Source: Climacteris rufus
Taxonomy: Eukaryota; Chordata; Aves; Passeriformes; Climacteridae
NCBI GenBank assembly: GCA_013398175.1
Contig: VZRZ01004928.1
Span: forward strand, 726,861 to 790,860
Length of the DNA stretch: 64,000 nt
Direction of reading: 5' to 3'
This document shows positions 26,501 through 40,700 of the stretch, piece after piece. The notes under the pieces are model-generated. The model saw only the letters and a list, made by a program, of their open reading frames with translations. It made no database searches and was not told the DNA's origin. Position numbers and translations under genes: made by a program. Numbering within the stretch: the stretch's first letter is position 1; each line of letters opens with the position of its first letter.

Positions 26501-29500
26501 ATGTTTACAGTACATACTACAGTCAAAGAGATGAGCTACATGTAACTAAGAAGCATGTTGATTATGTCACTTCAAATAATTGCACTAAATGAAAGGATAA
26601 ATGCCCAACATGTTGCTCCTTCTTCCTTTTTGTGTCCTTTACATGACAACAAATTTCAGGAGTTGTCAGGTTTGTACCTAATTTCTGAATAGTTTTTCCA
26701 TATAAAGATGCAGTGTAATGGGAATTACAGGATTTTCTGTCTGCAAGTGTTCAGAAAGGAGAGACCCTGGTGCATCTTGCTCCTAGTTATAAACATTACA
26801 CTAATGCTCCCAGTGAATAAGTGACAAAGCAAAGTGTACATGCAACACTGCAGCAGAGTGAGTATTTTTCTATTTAAAAATAAAGGACAGACCAGGAGCA
26901 CAAGTTTCTGTTTCTTCACAGGTATACAAAAACCCTTTTTACTAGACCACTTCCATTCTTTTCTCATATTTAACCCTTTGTCAGATAGATTTCTATTGCG
27001 TCCATGAAATCAAAGCTTACAAGGATACAGAAGATTCTAATGAGATTTTGCTGAAAGGATGAAAAAAGGACTGAAGGCTATACAACTTATAAAAACCAGA
27101 CATTATCCGAAGCCACACTCTAATCTAGAGAGAAACTCCTGTTTCAAATTTTTGTTAATTAAAATGCAAAACATTACATTTTTGTCCTGAATTGCAATAA
27201 TATCCTCTATGTCCCAAATACATATTAACAACCTTGCTTAAAACATGCAGAAAATACTAGGGCTGGAGGGGAATAGAAGTAAATATGCAAGAGCTAAGAG
27301 TGCAGTTATTCTATTCAGAAAAGAGACAAACCTTAAAATAGCAAGCAGCATAGCAAATACCAAGTTGCCAGTACAGCTGTATTCATTCTCCCAAAAGATT
27401 TTTAATGCAACTATTCCTGAATTAAAATTCATAGTCATGAATGCATATGAGCCCTGTTACTGGTGGCCGACTCCTCACAAACACTGAGAAATGCTAAGAT
27501 AAGAGCTCTCTGCAATTTTTCAGTCTGTTAGAACAGTGAAGAGCCATTAAAATGTAACAGTCCACATCTGCCAACTCAGAGCGACTGCCAGGCTCGTGTT
27601 TCAGGCTCCTGCACTACACAGAGAGTATGATCAACTCACTCTGAGCATCCTCAGGACAGCACAAATCTCCCTCTTCGAACATGAACACACTCTGCTGCTT
27701 CTCAACAGCAGCGGTAATTATTCATAGCATCTTCAGCTGCATTTTGTTCTGTAACCTAAAAAAACATCAACACTTGTTCTGAATGTCTGTCCTACACTAG
27801 GGTAAGATCCCAGAAAAAAACCCCAGAATTTAGGAACATGATTAGCATTGATTGTAATAGAACCTAGTACCAGTATGAATCCAATCTTTGAGAGAGTTTT
27901 CTTAATTCATACTGTATTACCCCCTTCTCTCTTATTTCTGGAAACATACATGCAACTGACAAAAATAATTAAAACATCTGTAGGCACACTGTACTTGTCA
28001 AAAACCTCTCAAGGTACTTCTTATATGGTATTAAAGAACTAAACTAAATCTTAAATCTCTATGCCATAGAAATCAGCAAAAGTAAGTGAAGTGCGAACAA
28101 GGGCCCTGGTAGTGTTACTGGCCAGAGGTGGTCTATTAGAGTCAAACTGGTATAGGAAAGTGTCTAGATTACAAAACAAGTACTGAAAATATTTTGGAAA
28201 TATATGCCATAAACTCCCCCAGTTGTTAATGTGCTACACTACAACACTACAGTGCAATCATCTCTATTTTGTATATGACATTACAATATTCATACTAATG
28301 AGATAAAATGACATATATGAGATAAATGAGATAAAACTACATATACTTTCAAAACAAGAAAGCAACATTCCTTATTTTTTGTAACGACTCTGCACTCAGA
28401 TGCTTGTAGCTTAGCCAACCCTCTGCAGCTGCTTCAACACCATGCCAATGCCTTCACTTCCTCAGCCTTTCTATGCTTAGGAAAGAATCTCTGGAGACCT
28501 AAAGAGTATTGCACAAACAATACTGTATCCTCCAACTGTTGCTAAATGCAAAATCCATCTTTGCTTCTTTTGTTTCTTTTGAAGGACAGTGAATGCGTGC
28601 ATTGGACTTCATTTTTGGTTGATGAAATAATATTTTATTTTCTTTCAAAAAGGAGACAGATCGACCTAAGAGAGGCCCATTACAATAGAGGTCAGAAACA
28701 GTTCAGTGGATAGGACAGGAGACCAGAAATTGGTACAGGTGGCTTCCTGCATCAGCCAGCATTCTGTTGCATGACCTTCAGCAAAGGCAATTAACCACTC
28801 TATTATCCCTCTTCTTTTTTGAAGCATACACTTACGCAGGACACATTCAAGACAAAACTGTGTGCCAAATGCTGTATGACTCTAAAAATTCCCCACGTTA
28901 TTTACTTTTATTGGGGGATTTTTTGCTGCCAGTGAACACTGATGATGGACTCCACTGTATAAAAGCACTGTCTAAGCAGCAAGCAGATCAGTTGGAATCT
29001 CTAGGTAATACTGAAATACAAATAATTACTAACAGGAAACACTGCTTGGCTTACATAACACAATAGGGGGAAAAAAAGGAGGAGGACTTAAATAGTAACT
29101 CCACATGTTACTAAGCTGATTATTAGTTGTCTCATTAAAAAAAAATACTATGGTTATAAAAACTAAAGAAAGTTTATTAAAACAGAAATGTTCCAGCTTC
29201 TTCTAAGGAGAAAAAGTGTTTGTCCTTTATAAGTTTTAATCTTGCTTTATAAAACAATACAGTTCAGCTTCAGACAAGAACTTAACTGGTTTACAAAGAT
29301 ATTTAATAGATACATTAGCAATATTCCAAAATTCCATGTATAGACAGCACATGTCTATCAACTTTATTGACAATAACTCTGAGGAAATTACTTCAAAGTT
29401 CTGGGGGCTAAAAAGTTTGAGATATCTGAATTCTCCTATTTTTTCTGTAAAGTGAATGCTATTGAGAAACACGCATGTTCCAAGAAAGTAATTTCATTCC

Positions 29501-32500
29501 AAAAAAGCCCTAGACTTTCTGAATTTCAGTATCTGAGCCTTGAAGAAATCAGATATTATCTATTCACTACTGTGAGGAATAACAGTAGTCCATACAGACC
29601 AAAATAATTTCCTCCACCACCACCAATGCTGACAGTAACTTTTTGTTGAGGATGCCAAATGAAGCTCCTCTTCCTCTCAGCCAGCCTAGTCATTTCCACT
29701 CCTGCCTTGTGCTGACAGAAATGTTCCAGGGAGTGAGTGCTAGAGTGAAAAGTGAGATGGTTAGCTGGTTGTTTTTAAAATGTCTGGTTTTCATTGTTTA
29801 GATTTGTCTGTCTCTTATTGTCGATTGTTAATAAAAAGTCCATCATCAGCTTTTGAAGACTTGAAATAATCTTCAGTTAAATTGCAAACACAGGTACAAG
29901 AGAGAAAAACTTTCAAATATTTTTAGGGAGAAATCAGACACTTCCATTTAATTTGAGGCACAACACAGGACTGACTCAAGCACAGTAAGTACTATGTAGT
30001 AACACTGAAGTTTAAAGGAAAGCAACAGACATTCATAGATAATATGAATAGGTGTTACTAAGCAATACTTGCAGCCCATTATAATTGGGATGACTGATTA
30101 AAGAAACAAGCCAAAGCACATAAAAATCCCTAGCCCTTTGAACATTTTACTCTTGAAATCCACAGAATTTTATGGAAAAAACTTTTTCAAACAGAAATCC
30201 CAATTTCACTAAGCCTCTTCAGAAGTTAAAATAGGTTGTCATCTCCAGAGGTATGAACTACACTTACAAAGCAAATTCTATCATTACCATCATAACAACA
30301 AGGGAAGTTTGACTTTGCTCCTTTCTTTTGTTGTTGATACTGTTATACAGCAGTTCTCTGATTCCTAGATAATGAAAAAAGTATTGGGGTTTTATGAGAG
30401 TTATTGCTACTTAACGTAAGATTTAATTTGCAATTTCCCCTTGTGTCAAGCAAAAATATTTCCTGTATGATGAGTTTACTTAGTAGAACTGAAATCTTGT
30501 CATAGAGCAACAGATCCATTGTAAGTGTTGATAAAAATTTTCCATACTACAACATATTACTGCTGACACTTAAATAACTGTATGACTCCTAGGCTTAAGT
30601 AAATTATAAAATAATCCTATGATTCCATGGGTAAAAAAATTCCTACATTGTCAAACTTCCCTTATTTTTCACTTTCTTTCTTTAAATCCTGAATACAGAC
30701 ATCAGACATTTTGCACCTTCTACTTGCAAGAAAAGCACATCACTCTCTCCGGCATTTACTGTTAGAAATCTCTACTTAAGAAACTGGGCAAATCTCTATT
30801 TGTTCCCAATGCCTGTATGAGTTGATTAAATCAACTCCAGCACACACAGAATGAATCACATGAGCCTAATCCAAAAGCCAAATGCTCAGTGCCATCTTTA
30901 AGATGACACAAACACCTCTAAATTGGGAAAGGATTAACACTGGAGCAGGACTACAAATGGAGAAAGTAGTGAAGCTTACTGACCATCTGAGCTGGGAAGC
31001 ACCAAAATGGCCTCCTCCACAGCTAATAGCTTTCCTTAGCTCACAGCCCTTTCCCATGAACAGATCAACCCCCACGGGCAGTACTGAAGAGCCCTGGGTG
31101 GTATTGTCCTTGCACCCACCATGCACATTAGCCATGAGACATGGATAGCAGCCATAAAAACAGTGTTCACAGTGGCCTTGTGTTCACAGTGGAATTAAAC
31201 TTATAGAAGACAGCTGTCCAGGGAAGCATCCTGATAACCGGTTCTTACAAATAAAAATGCAAACAATTTTTTTATTCCTAGTTAGGTAAGAAGACTACCT
31301 CAGCACCTGACAAATCCTTCAGTGCTCCAACACTGCAAACTCCAGACAGAGGGCGATTCCCTCAGCTCAAGAGAGAAACAACTACAGAGACTACACCTGA
31401 GAGCCTCTTTATACAGAAGGATGTTGTAACTCGGCAGTTTCAATTATCTCAATCTGGCAGGAAAGAACTATATTCCAGTGTTATAAACCTATAATAAAAG
31501 AGAGAAGAATCATTTTTGGGGGAAAGGCATTTTCAGTGCAGCACTGACTGAATGCTTCATTTTTGTTCCTTTCAGCACTGCTTCATTCTCCAACAAAAGC
31601 AAATTCTGAGTGACAGAAAAGTACATTTCCCTCTCTGCCCTGCAGCTCACTCTATGACTCTGCAATCAATGGCAAAGCCTGAAATGGGAAAAAAGAAACC
31701 CACCAAAACCCAACAGTGCAGTGAATGATGAATGCCATACAAAAATACACGTCCTTGTATGGCCTCGAGCTTCAGAACAGAAAAGTAAGATCCCTAAAGA
31801 AAAGCAAACATCCAAGAGACAGACAATCCTTAGTTAACAGGTTTCTTTTCATCTTTAAAGTATTCATAGCAGCTGTTTGCACACCACCATTACTGTTTCA
31901 AGGGATGCGATACTGCATAAATTGGATCAACACAATGACGATGACCAGCAAGTGCCATCTCGGTAACAAAGCGTACAGAAATACGTGACATTAAAATCCT
32001 CATATAGTCAGACTTTTATATGTTATACAGGTGACACTCAGACCAGATTTGTATATTATTTCAACTTTAGCAACAACTCTTCTGGCACTCATTTTTTTAT
32101 GTGGTCTAACAAAGCAGAATGGAAAGACACTGTCAACTGCACTTTGGGTTTTAATCGTGTCTCATTCACACTCACAGTTGCATCATCTTAATTAAAGACA
32201 AAACTTTAAGCAAGTTGAAGCAGCTTCATACTTCATAGGTAAATCACCCAATCCACTTTAGGTTAATTTATGTGTAATTCCACAGACCAAAGCAAAAATG
32301 TCTAACAGAGGCATTAGGATGGAAATACGGAAACTCCCTGTGTGTACAAGCTTAAACTTAAACTTGTTTTCACATGAAGTCAGTACCCAGATTTCAGGTC
32401 TCAGAGTCCAACAGAGTAGTAACAGAGTTTTGGTTTCTACACCCATGTGAAGCTGGATACACAGACACAGCATAGGGTTAAAGAATTCTCCAGCTACAAG

Positions 32501-34558
32501 GACAGCAGAGGATCCAATAGGGATGGGAACTGTAGTCACTGCAGGAGAATTCATGAAAGAACTGAACCTGAACTGGCTCTTTCAGGAGACGTTCGAAGAG
32601 CAGTAACAGACATCTGCATTTGAATATACAAAGATGGAAGACACAATGTGAAAAATTAGAAATAATGGTAATGATAATCCGGAAAATTGAAAAAAGCAGC
32701 ACAGTAAACCAGAAATTAAGTAGGAAATGTTTTGTAATAAGACTTACTGTAACAAGAAAGTACCTATATGTTACCATATGAACAGCAAGTAACAAATAAT
32801 TGCATTTGTGAAACCAATTCTGACAAATAAAGAACTGTGAATTTGCCTTAAGGACCACAAAAAGTGCTTTAGAATGCATTTTCAAAGAACGAGCTGAAGA
32901 ATACAAAGTAAACAAACTACAATGCAATTCTCATCTCCCACCATTATTCTTTCCATATTTATTCATCAACTGAGGTGAGCTAAAGACACAAAAAACATGT
33001 AAAATCAATTACAATGAAGTTACAAACATATTTAGTTGGATTCCTCCACCATAAAAACTGTCATAGAAATTTCTGACTCTTGTCCTATCCAGATGTACAG
33101 CTCACATTGCCTAATTCAAGGTCCCACACTCTTTGCAAAAATACCTGCACAGTATCCCAAACCCTCATTCTACTCAGGATTGCCAAAAACCTCTACCTCA
33201 CCTAAATCACAGCAGGAGCTCACAAAAGCAAAATGACCCATTAGTATAAAAGACAAAGTTTACATGTTAAAGAAGAATAGAGAGAAATTTCTGAAGAGTG
33301 TAATCTATTGCTTTTGCCAATCACATTTTTACCATGGTTGCTTTGGCAATTTAATTTTCCACATATAAGTCAAAAAGCCAACATGAAGCGCTAACCCTCT
33401 ATTTGACAGCCTGCTTCAATGATTTTTTTCCTCAAATTAGTACACTTTTAAAAAGCAGATTACTGATTCTAGATTACTACTACACTAAAGAATCCTAATT
33501 TATTAAAAGGGCCGTTATGAAACAACTTTGTTTTAAACAGACATAAATTAGCTTCACTGAAAACAGCTGTTTAAATCTAATTTTATACAGAAGAAAAAGG
33601 TAGACAAAGATAAAAATATTTTCTCAGATAACTGATTCATAAGACATATGCATAATATAAATTCAGTCACACACAATATAAACCAAGGCATAATAGTAGT
33701 CTATAGAAGTATAAAGTAGAAAGTAGTCTATAGATCTAGATGGATCCTGTAAATTACCACAAAAACAACTATAAAAGTCTTTCATATACAGCAAATAAAG
33801 TGACTTAGGAAAAGACTGGACTTGATTACAGTCATTTAAATTTACACTTTTTTGCTAAGAGATAAAAATACATTCTTGATGAACTCCTGAAAACCTGGAA
33901 AAAGCTCACATATTAAATAATAATCTTCTTAATAATGATTAACTTGTACAAAAATAGTAAAATTTTGTCTGTAAGAAACTTTTAATAATAATGTTAATGA
34001 TGCACATTTAAATACTTTTCACCAAAAGAATTATCCTCATCTAAATTGTTTAATTTATAGGAAACCAATACTAATCCCTAGATTAAAAGAGGCGGATGAT
34101 TAAAAAAAAAAGATCAACCGAGAGCTGAGGCAGGAAATCATGTTAACATTTTATATTGAAAGCTTCACAAGAAAGGATTTGTGCAGCTTGTAAGAAACTC
34201 ATTCAGAGGATCTATAAGTTACAATAAGCATATTGATAAGATATTATGCAAAATATGAAGGCTAAGAAGTCCAACTTCAGTAAAAAGAACTCAAAGTCAC
34301 TGAAATGTGAAAGTGGGTAGAGGCGTGTTTAAAAAGTGATGTCTAAAATGTCCAAGTCCTAAAAAAAAACCCACGGGGCAGAGACCAAGGAAATTTGATC
34401 TCTTACTGAGCAGCTTTGGTAGGACAGACTAACAATATGGTTTTGAAATGTGCAAAATGAGAACTTGAATGTAGGGTGTATTTGGAAAATGACTGTTCTG
34501 GAGTATGAAAAAGCACAGAGATTCCAGACAAAGGCAGGACCGCAGTGACAGAAGGGGT
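23557..34558 (-). other. ZDHHC14: ZDHHC14 intron 1, segment between LTR scrap and CpG patch
   Basis: AT-rich, CpG-poor intronic DNA. A slightly GC-richer stretch lies at about 26130-26270, without a recognisable exon. A 13-bp direct repeat (GTGTTCACAGTGG) occurs at 31163 and 31180. The ORFs at 25408-25794, 30866-31148 (both strands) and 32478-32927 (149 codons, minus) have compositions expected of translated introns and match no family I recognise. Confidence 0.8.
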
Positions 34559-34755
34559 GTGTTCGTGCCGCTCTGCCCAGTCCCGCTGCCTGCCCCGCAG
34601 CTCCCGGCAGCGGGCACGGCTCCGTCCGGCAGCCAAAGGGCAGGGACAGGGCGCTCCCAGCCGCTTCGCCCGCTGCGGGCAGCCAGCGCCCGGGCCCTGC
34701 AGCACCGCAACCGGAGCGCGGGAGAGAAAAGGAGCACATCCACAGCCGGGGAGTG
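34559..34755. promoter_or_regulatory. Compact CpG-island-like patch inside intron 1
   Basis: About 200 bp with roughly 21 CpG dinucleotides by hand count and high GC content, against an almost CpG-free AT-rich background. It contains many CCCGC and CCGGC words and a GCCCG-CTG-CGGGC palindrome near its centre. No TATA box is evident. In vertebrates such islands usually mark unmethylated promoters or strong enhancers. Here it could serve an alternative ZDHHC14 first exon on the minus strand, an antisense non-coding RNA on the plus strand, or an enhancer. Donor-like sites flank it on both strands: minus GTAAGA starting at 34406 and plus GTAAGT at 34871. A GC-rich inserted repeat is another possibility. 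Confidence 0.6.
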
Positions 34756-37639
34756 CACCAGGAACATCACCTCTGCTTTCTGGTAACAGTAACCTGGCAT
34801 CAGATTACCCAGCCGAAGAGACTGCTGCCTCAATCTTGGAAACAAAGACCTTGTATTTCCCCAAACCCTTGTAAGTTTACTCTTGTTTTGATACCTATTT
34901 TCATATTCAATCTTTGCCAAGGCTTTGGAAGGGTTTCTACAGCCACTCTTTTTGATATTCTCTCACTGAACATGAAATTCATCCCCAGTAGACAGCCAAC
35001 ACAAAACACAAACAGCATTTAAGGTCTTTTTTTCTAGTACTGCATTTGCTTGGTGCTGTCTCACTCTTACTTGAAAAAACCCTGCTGTAATAGCAGCCAC
35101 TATCGTAAAGCAGTAAGCCATTAAGTCATCATTCTCCTCGATATTTCATTTTGCTTCCTCAAAACCACTTCAAAATGTTACTTTTACTCATGGCATTGCT
35201 AAATACAACTACTAAAAGCTTAGAAAAAATGTTCATTACAAATAACACTAATTTCATTCTCAGCACAACATTACATCATGCTGCTACCAAAGCAACCAGA
35301 AAAGCTGGCAACCACATACCAGATACAGTAACAGCATACCCCAAATACACCACAACATGTTAAGCATCATCCAAACTTGAAGAGCTTTAAGCTACAGAAG
35401 TGTTAAGATTAATCGTTTTTTAAAGCTTCCACAGATGATGGCCAAGGTTACAGGACTTCCAACTGAGATTAGATACCTGAATTGTGTGTAAGAAATTATA
35501 AGCATCTTGACTGCTTGCCATAATAGACCATTTCTCTTGGCAAAATAAGGAATTAAAGAGGTTTTGTGCTAAAATCCATCCCCCACGCAGAGTCGTAGTA
35601 TTAACACAATCTCTAAACTATTCTAAAATAGCTGCATGTGTAAATCTCACAAGCTCCAAGGAATTTCCTGAACTTCTTTATGTCTTCTCATGTCCTGAAC
35701 AAAAATAGACACTTATGCACAGATGCATATTCATACATCCTTTTTACATACATGAGTACGTGCATACATACATACACGTGTATCCTGACCCTCATGGTCC
35801 TAAAGAACTTTAAAGTGTTTCCAGTGTAATTATATCTAGCTATGGAGCAATCCAAAATTTAATTCAAAGTTTTATCTCTGAAGAACAAAGACAGGTGACA
35901 CAGGCATTAGTGACTGAACAGGAATTTGAGAAATCTGAGGAAGGAAAATGAAAAAAAGTTCAAAGCAAAGACTTGGCACTAGCGGTGCCAGAGACATGCT
36001 TTTTAAAAATCAACTGTATAAAGCTGACCTAAACCTCTACAAGTGGGAATTTGACAATACACTGAAAAAGTAATACATGAAAAAATATAAAAACCCTCTC
36101 CACTTCTAACATTTGCTAGCTGTAAGCCCGAACATCGGTGGGAGTCCATTCTGACAAGAGTTTTACAGTTGTACCTTCACACTATGGTACTACTAATCAT
36201 AATCCATACGGCTACTCTAAGGAATAAAAAATATATTTGGCCTGAGCAAAGTTGGAAATTCTCTTCTCTCCTAGAACATCTGATAAAGCAAGCTCAGAAG
36301 AAATATTTCTGAGATTGTTTTCTCTCATCAGACCTAACTATTCCAGTTCAGCAACTGGTTTCAAACCTGAAAGTGTGTTGCACAGAGATACGGATACAGG
36401 TAAGAGGAAGTAAAACTGACAATGCAACTCCACAAGTCACAGCAGTTATATTATTCTTTGACCTAAAAAAAGCCGTTAAAAAGGAAATGTTCTACCATAA
36501 AGTAAGTCCGTCTTCAAAAGAAAATAAAGTAAAATTCAGAATTGAATTATTAAAAGGACCAAATATATAAAAATAAATTCTGATGAATGCACTTAAACCC
36601 ATTTTAACTTTGTGATAGGAGTGATGCATTCCAGAACAAACCTTTTGATTTCTTTCACCATTTTTCAAAACACCACCAGGTTGTGAAGAAAATCTTTTTT
36701 TTCTTGGCTGAAAATAAATGTGCTATGAATCATCAAGAAAACCATTACACAGCACTTCCTGGGCTCTGCTAATTCCTTTCAGATGAAGAACTGCAGTTTT
36801 CATCCTTTCTGGAGCCACTTTCAGTAGAGTCAAGACACTTCAAGACATGATTACAATTAAACCTGTCCTCTGTACATACTTATACAGAATTAGCATATGA
36901 CCGTAAATTCACAACTCCTCTATAAAGCAATTTTCAATATAAGCCTTTGCTAGATTTGTGCCAATCTTTTACTAAAAGTATCAGCACTATACAGGAAGAA
37001 CAAAATTGCCAGGCTGCACTCTGGATTATGAGAAACAAAAAGGGAAAAATGGCACAAAATACCACAAAGAAGATGAAACTGATGAAATGGTTGACAAAAC
37101 AGGCAAAATTTAAAACACTAATACAACACTAGGTAATATTTAAAAGAACAAACAAAAGCCACACTAATCTCTATAGAAAAACAAATTTTTTCTTCATTGT
37201 GATCTTTATTCTCAAAATGATTGAAACTAAATTTTTTACTGTTAAAACCACACTCTTTTCTGAAAGCTTCATATTTTTGCATGAACTGTATCAATAGCCT
37301 TAGATCATGGATGAGAGAACACTTAAAAAACCTTGTTACAAGCTGGTTCTACTACAACAGTGAAAACAGTAAGGAAAGAAGCTAAGATGTTCCTGAATTG
37401 CCTGTGCTCCCTGCCTATCTTGCTACATCACCAATCAACAAGATCCTATCCAAAATGCTAATTAAAAAAACCTGCAGGAAGAAATGTACACAAATGCTGG
37501 TGTGGATTTTCTAAGAGACAATTTTTTCAGAGAATTGTTTTTAATTTATGGCAATATTGCCTGTTGCAAATACCTCCCTGCAAGATTTACACTGGCCTAC
37601 CAATTATGTAGCAAGTGTTCCTTTACCTGTGAGTGCACA
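34756..37639 (-). other. ZDHHC14: ZDHHC14 intron 1, right of the CpG patch
   Basis: The sequence returns to AT-rich within about 100 bp of the island. Apart from a strong plus-strand donor-like GTAAGT at 34871 and a short CATA repeat near 35763-35776, nothing recognisable is seen. Confidence 0.8.
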
Positions 37640-37790
37640 CTTACTACTCTATGGTTGATGCTCCATCCCTGGAAATGTTCCTAGCCAGGTTGCATGAAGC
37701 TTTGAGCAACCTGGTCTAGTGGAAGGGTGCTGGGAATAGATGATGTTTAAGCTCTCTTCCAGTCCAAACCATTCGATGATTTTATCATCT
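37640..37790 (+). mobile_element. CR1 LINE fragment, 3' end, plus orientation
   Basis: About 150 bp matching the avian CR1 3' end. It includes GCTCCATCCCTGGAAATGTTC, then GCCAGGTTGCATGAAGCTTTG, AGCAACCTGGTCTAGTGGAAG, and a terminal CCATTCGATGATTTTATCAT in place of the usual ATTCTATGATT tail. The 5' side is truncated, as is typical for CR1. The segment is diverged, so the insertion is old. It lies antisense to ZDHHC14. Confidence 0.93.
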
Positions 37791-40700
37791 TTCTGTATAT
37801 TAAAAAGTCACATACTTTGTTTTTAAATAAAAGAAAGTTATTCCTGTTACTATTCCTTTAGAAAGAATATATTCTCTGCTATTACTTGCATTAATACTGA
37901 TCAGAGATTAATTAAACTCTGAAGAGTGGAGAAAAGACTGAGGAAAAAGGGAAAAATACTGATTCCTCATACTACTCTCTTTGAAGATATGATTTTCCAA
38001 GAGTAGTTCAGACATTTACAATATGCAACTGAATATTTTGCATCTTGACATACTCAATCCAGGGAAAAAATAATCTCTGAAACAGTTTCCTTTTCTTATC
38101 TGCAATCATAAGATAACAGTTTAAGAATTAGAACTTGAAAAAAAATACTAGGAAAACCATTCTCACGCAGAATGTGTTTAGAAATAAGGACAATTAGGAG
38201 ACACAAGAAAACTGAACAGAGGTAGAAAACATTTGAATGGAAACAATATTAACAAACAGGCTGATAAGTACCTTGCATATTCTGACATTTTAGTTATGTA
38301 GAGCCTTCACAGAGAGCACAGCATCTTACAGCAGGAGGCCCTGTATGAGAGCTCCAGTTTAAATCCTCCCAATTCAAAAATCTCCTGCTGGGAGAATTTT
38401 ATCTGAAGAACTTAATTAACATCAAGTTTAATGTAGGGTCTCTAAAGTATACTGTTGGTTTTCATACAGAGTAGCAAAATCAAAACAAGACAGACGTAAG
38501 TTGCAAAGGGAATGAATTCTGTTTGTCTCACAAAATGTATGTGTTACCCCCCCAGCCCTTCCTTCCCACAGGGTGGGAGAGGTATGAGAAAACATACAGC
38601 CCTGCTGAACAGAACATCCATCACACAGAGCTGACCCACCCTGCTGCAGGATGCTATCAGATACACTAGGTTCTTTCCTAAATACTCAAGTTTCTTTTTG
38701 GATGCCGAAGGAGTTATTTCTGGAATTATGAAAATTTTACAAATCTCTTCCCATGACCTTTCTGACATTTAAACTTTGATGAATAGCTCCCACACTAGAT
38801 TGCTCATTCTGAGAAGAAAATTTCATGTTCCTTTTCCTTAGTAGCAGATAAACTATGGATTGTCCACAGCAATGATTAAACACAGTTTATGAATACACTG
38901 GCATATCAGTCATTTGTTCTTAACCTGAAAATGCTTGACCTTTTTTCTGGCATGACCTTTTCCTTTTCAACCTTACAATGGCCCTTGTCAAAATCAACTT
39001 TTAAAAGCTGTTCTGTACCATATCTCACTCGTGTCATAGGTTCTGCAGGCTATTCCTAGTTATACAGTTAGGAACAGACACCAGGCCTAGAGACAAATCA
39101 AGCTGCAAAATCAAGCACTCCAAAGTCAGCAAATGTCAAAGACATTGCCAGAAACAATGGACAAGATGCCTGGGAGCCTTGATTTGCCCTTGCCCTGTGT
39201 GCATGCATTATGGTCAGTTTTTATTCATAGAATTACATCCTGCCCACTGCCCACAAGGCTGCTCCCTGATTCAGTTAAAAAGAAGAATTAACACCCATTT
39301 ACTGAGCAACTAACTACGCAACACTTTGTTTCTTATCAGCATTTGAAATACAGCTTCAAACCTTCTTTACTGAGCACTACTCACGTATTTCTACAAAGGT
39401 GGAGTTCTCAGTTTTCTGGTGTGGTATTCCATAAGGGTCATTATTATATCAACTAAGCATCTTACAAAACACTGTACTGAAAATACATCCTTAAAACCTA
39501 TAAAGCTTACCTCAAAATCTGAGATGGAAGAATTCAGGCACAGAAAGGCAAAAAACCATTCAGGGTTTGGATGCCAAACCGACACAGCCAGCGGCATATC
39601 TTCCAGACTAGGTGTATCACATAGTACTTTTATTCTATATAGAAGTAGACTTTTATATTTATTTAACATAAAATTACCATTAATTCAATTGCACACGAGA
39701 GCTTAGAGCACTTTCCTAAGTCAAATTCCAGGTTCTTAAGTTGAACCAAAAAAACCCCACAAGTAGCGACAATCTACAGAAATCCTGATTTTATGTGAAT
39801 CACGATAAAAAACCTGGGAAAGGTAGGAATACTGCCCAGATATGAACACAACACTGAACTGTACTCTATAATTCAATTCTAAAATAAAGTCAACAATATG
39901 GCTAGTAGTCCCAAGCTTCTCAAATATATATACTTGATTGAAAAATGTAAGTCACCATACTAAAAATAAGAGGATTACCTACAAAAGGCTGACATTTTGT
40001 TACAGGGTAGGGGGAGGACATGCAACATAACCAAAAGCAGACACAGAATACAGAAAAATAGAGTAATCTATACCCAAACATACATACTGAAAGTAATTTT
40101 GCAATTTAATGCAATAGCATGTCAAACAGCAACAGAATGAACGGAATGGAATATAACACAATATTTAAAGGTCTATTAATACTATGTGGGTCAGAGTCCA
40201 ATAACCCAAAACCTGGCTGAAAAGGACACTCACAGGGGTCTGCAAAACAATTTGGGATTTTGGCCAGTGCCAAAACGCTTTTTCAGTCCCCATACAGTAT
40301 GGGAATTGATCAATACTATGGACATGAACGCCTGAGACAAGACAATAAATATAAAAATACAACTTTTGTAGAATATAGTGAAAAAAAGATGCTAGAAGAA
40401 TTATAGATTTAACTAGGACATCCTTAAAAATAAGTATCAGAAGTTATTAAAGTCTAATAGCAGATGTTTGTGCAGTCCCCTTCTGATGCTATTTAATGAA
40501 AGCTCTGTACTATAAATTCAGAGCAAAGGTAATTCATAAAAAGCTGAAATAATTGTCTTATTATTAATTAATTTACAAAATTGTATTAGAATGTTTGTAC
40601 TAGATAAAGCTACAATAAAACTTTTGTGTTCATTCCAATCAATTTGTCATTTTTGTACCATATCCATGTATCATATGTAAATGACAAAGGGCATAGCAGA

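Noticed and set aside
32478..32927. 149-codon minus-strand ORF rich in Phe, Leu, Ile and Cys
   Set aside because: The composition is typical of translated AT-rich intron; no recognisable domain, splice context or relation to a known family.
34429..34920. 163-codon minus-strand ORF through the CpG patch
   Set aside because: High GC suppresses stop codons, so long frames are expected in all readings here; no protein family is recognisable. Only the frame ending at the donor-like site was kept, as a transcript hypothesis.
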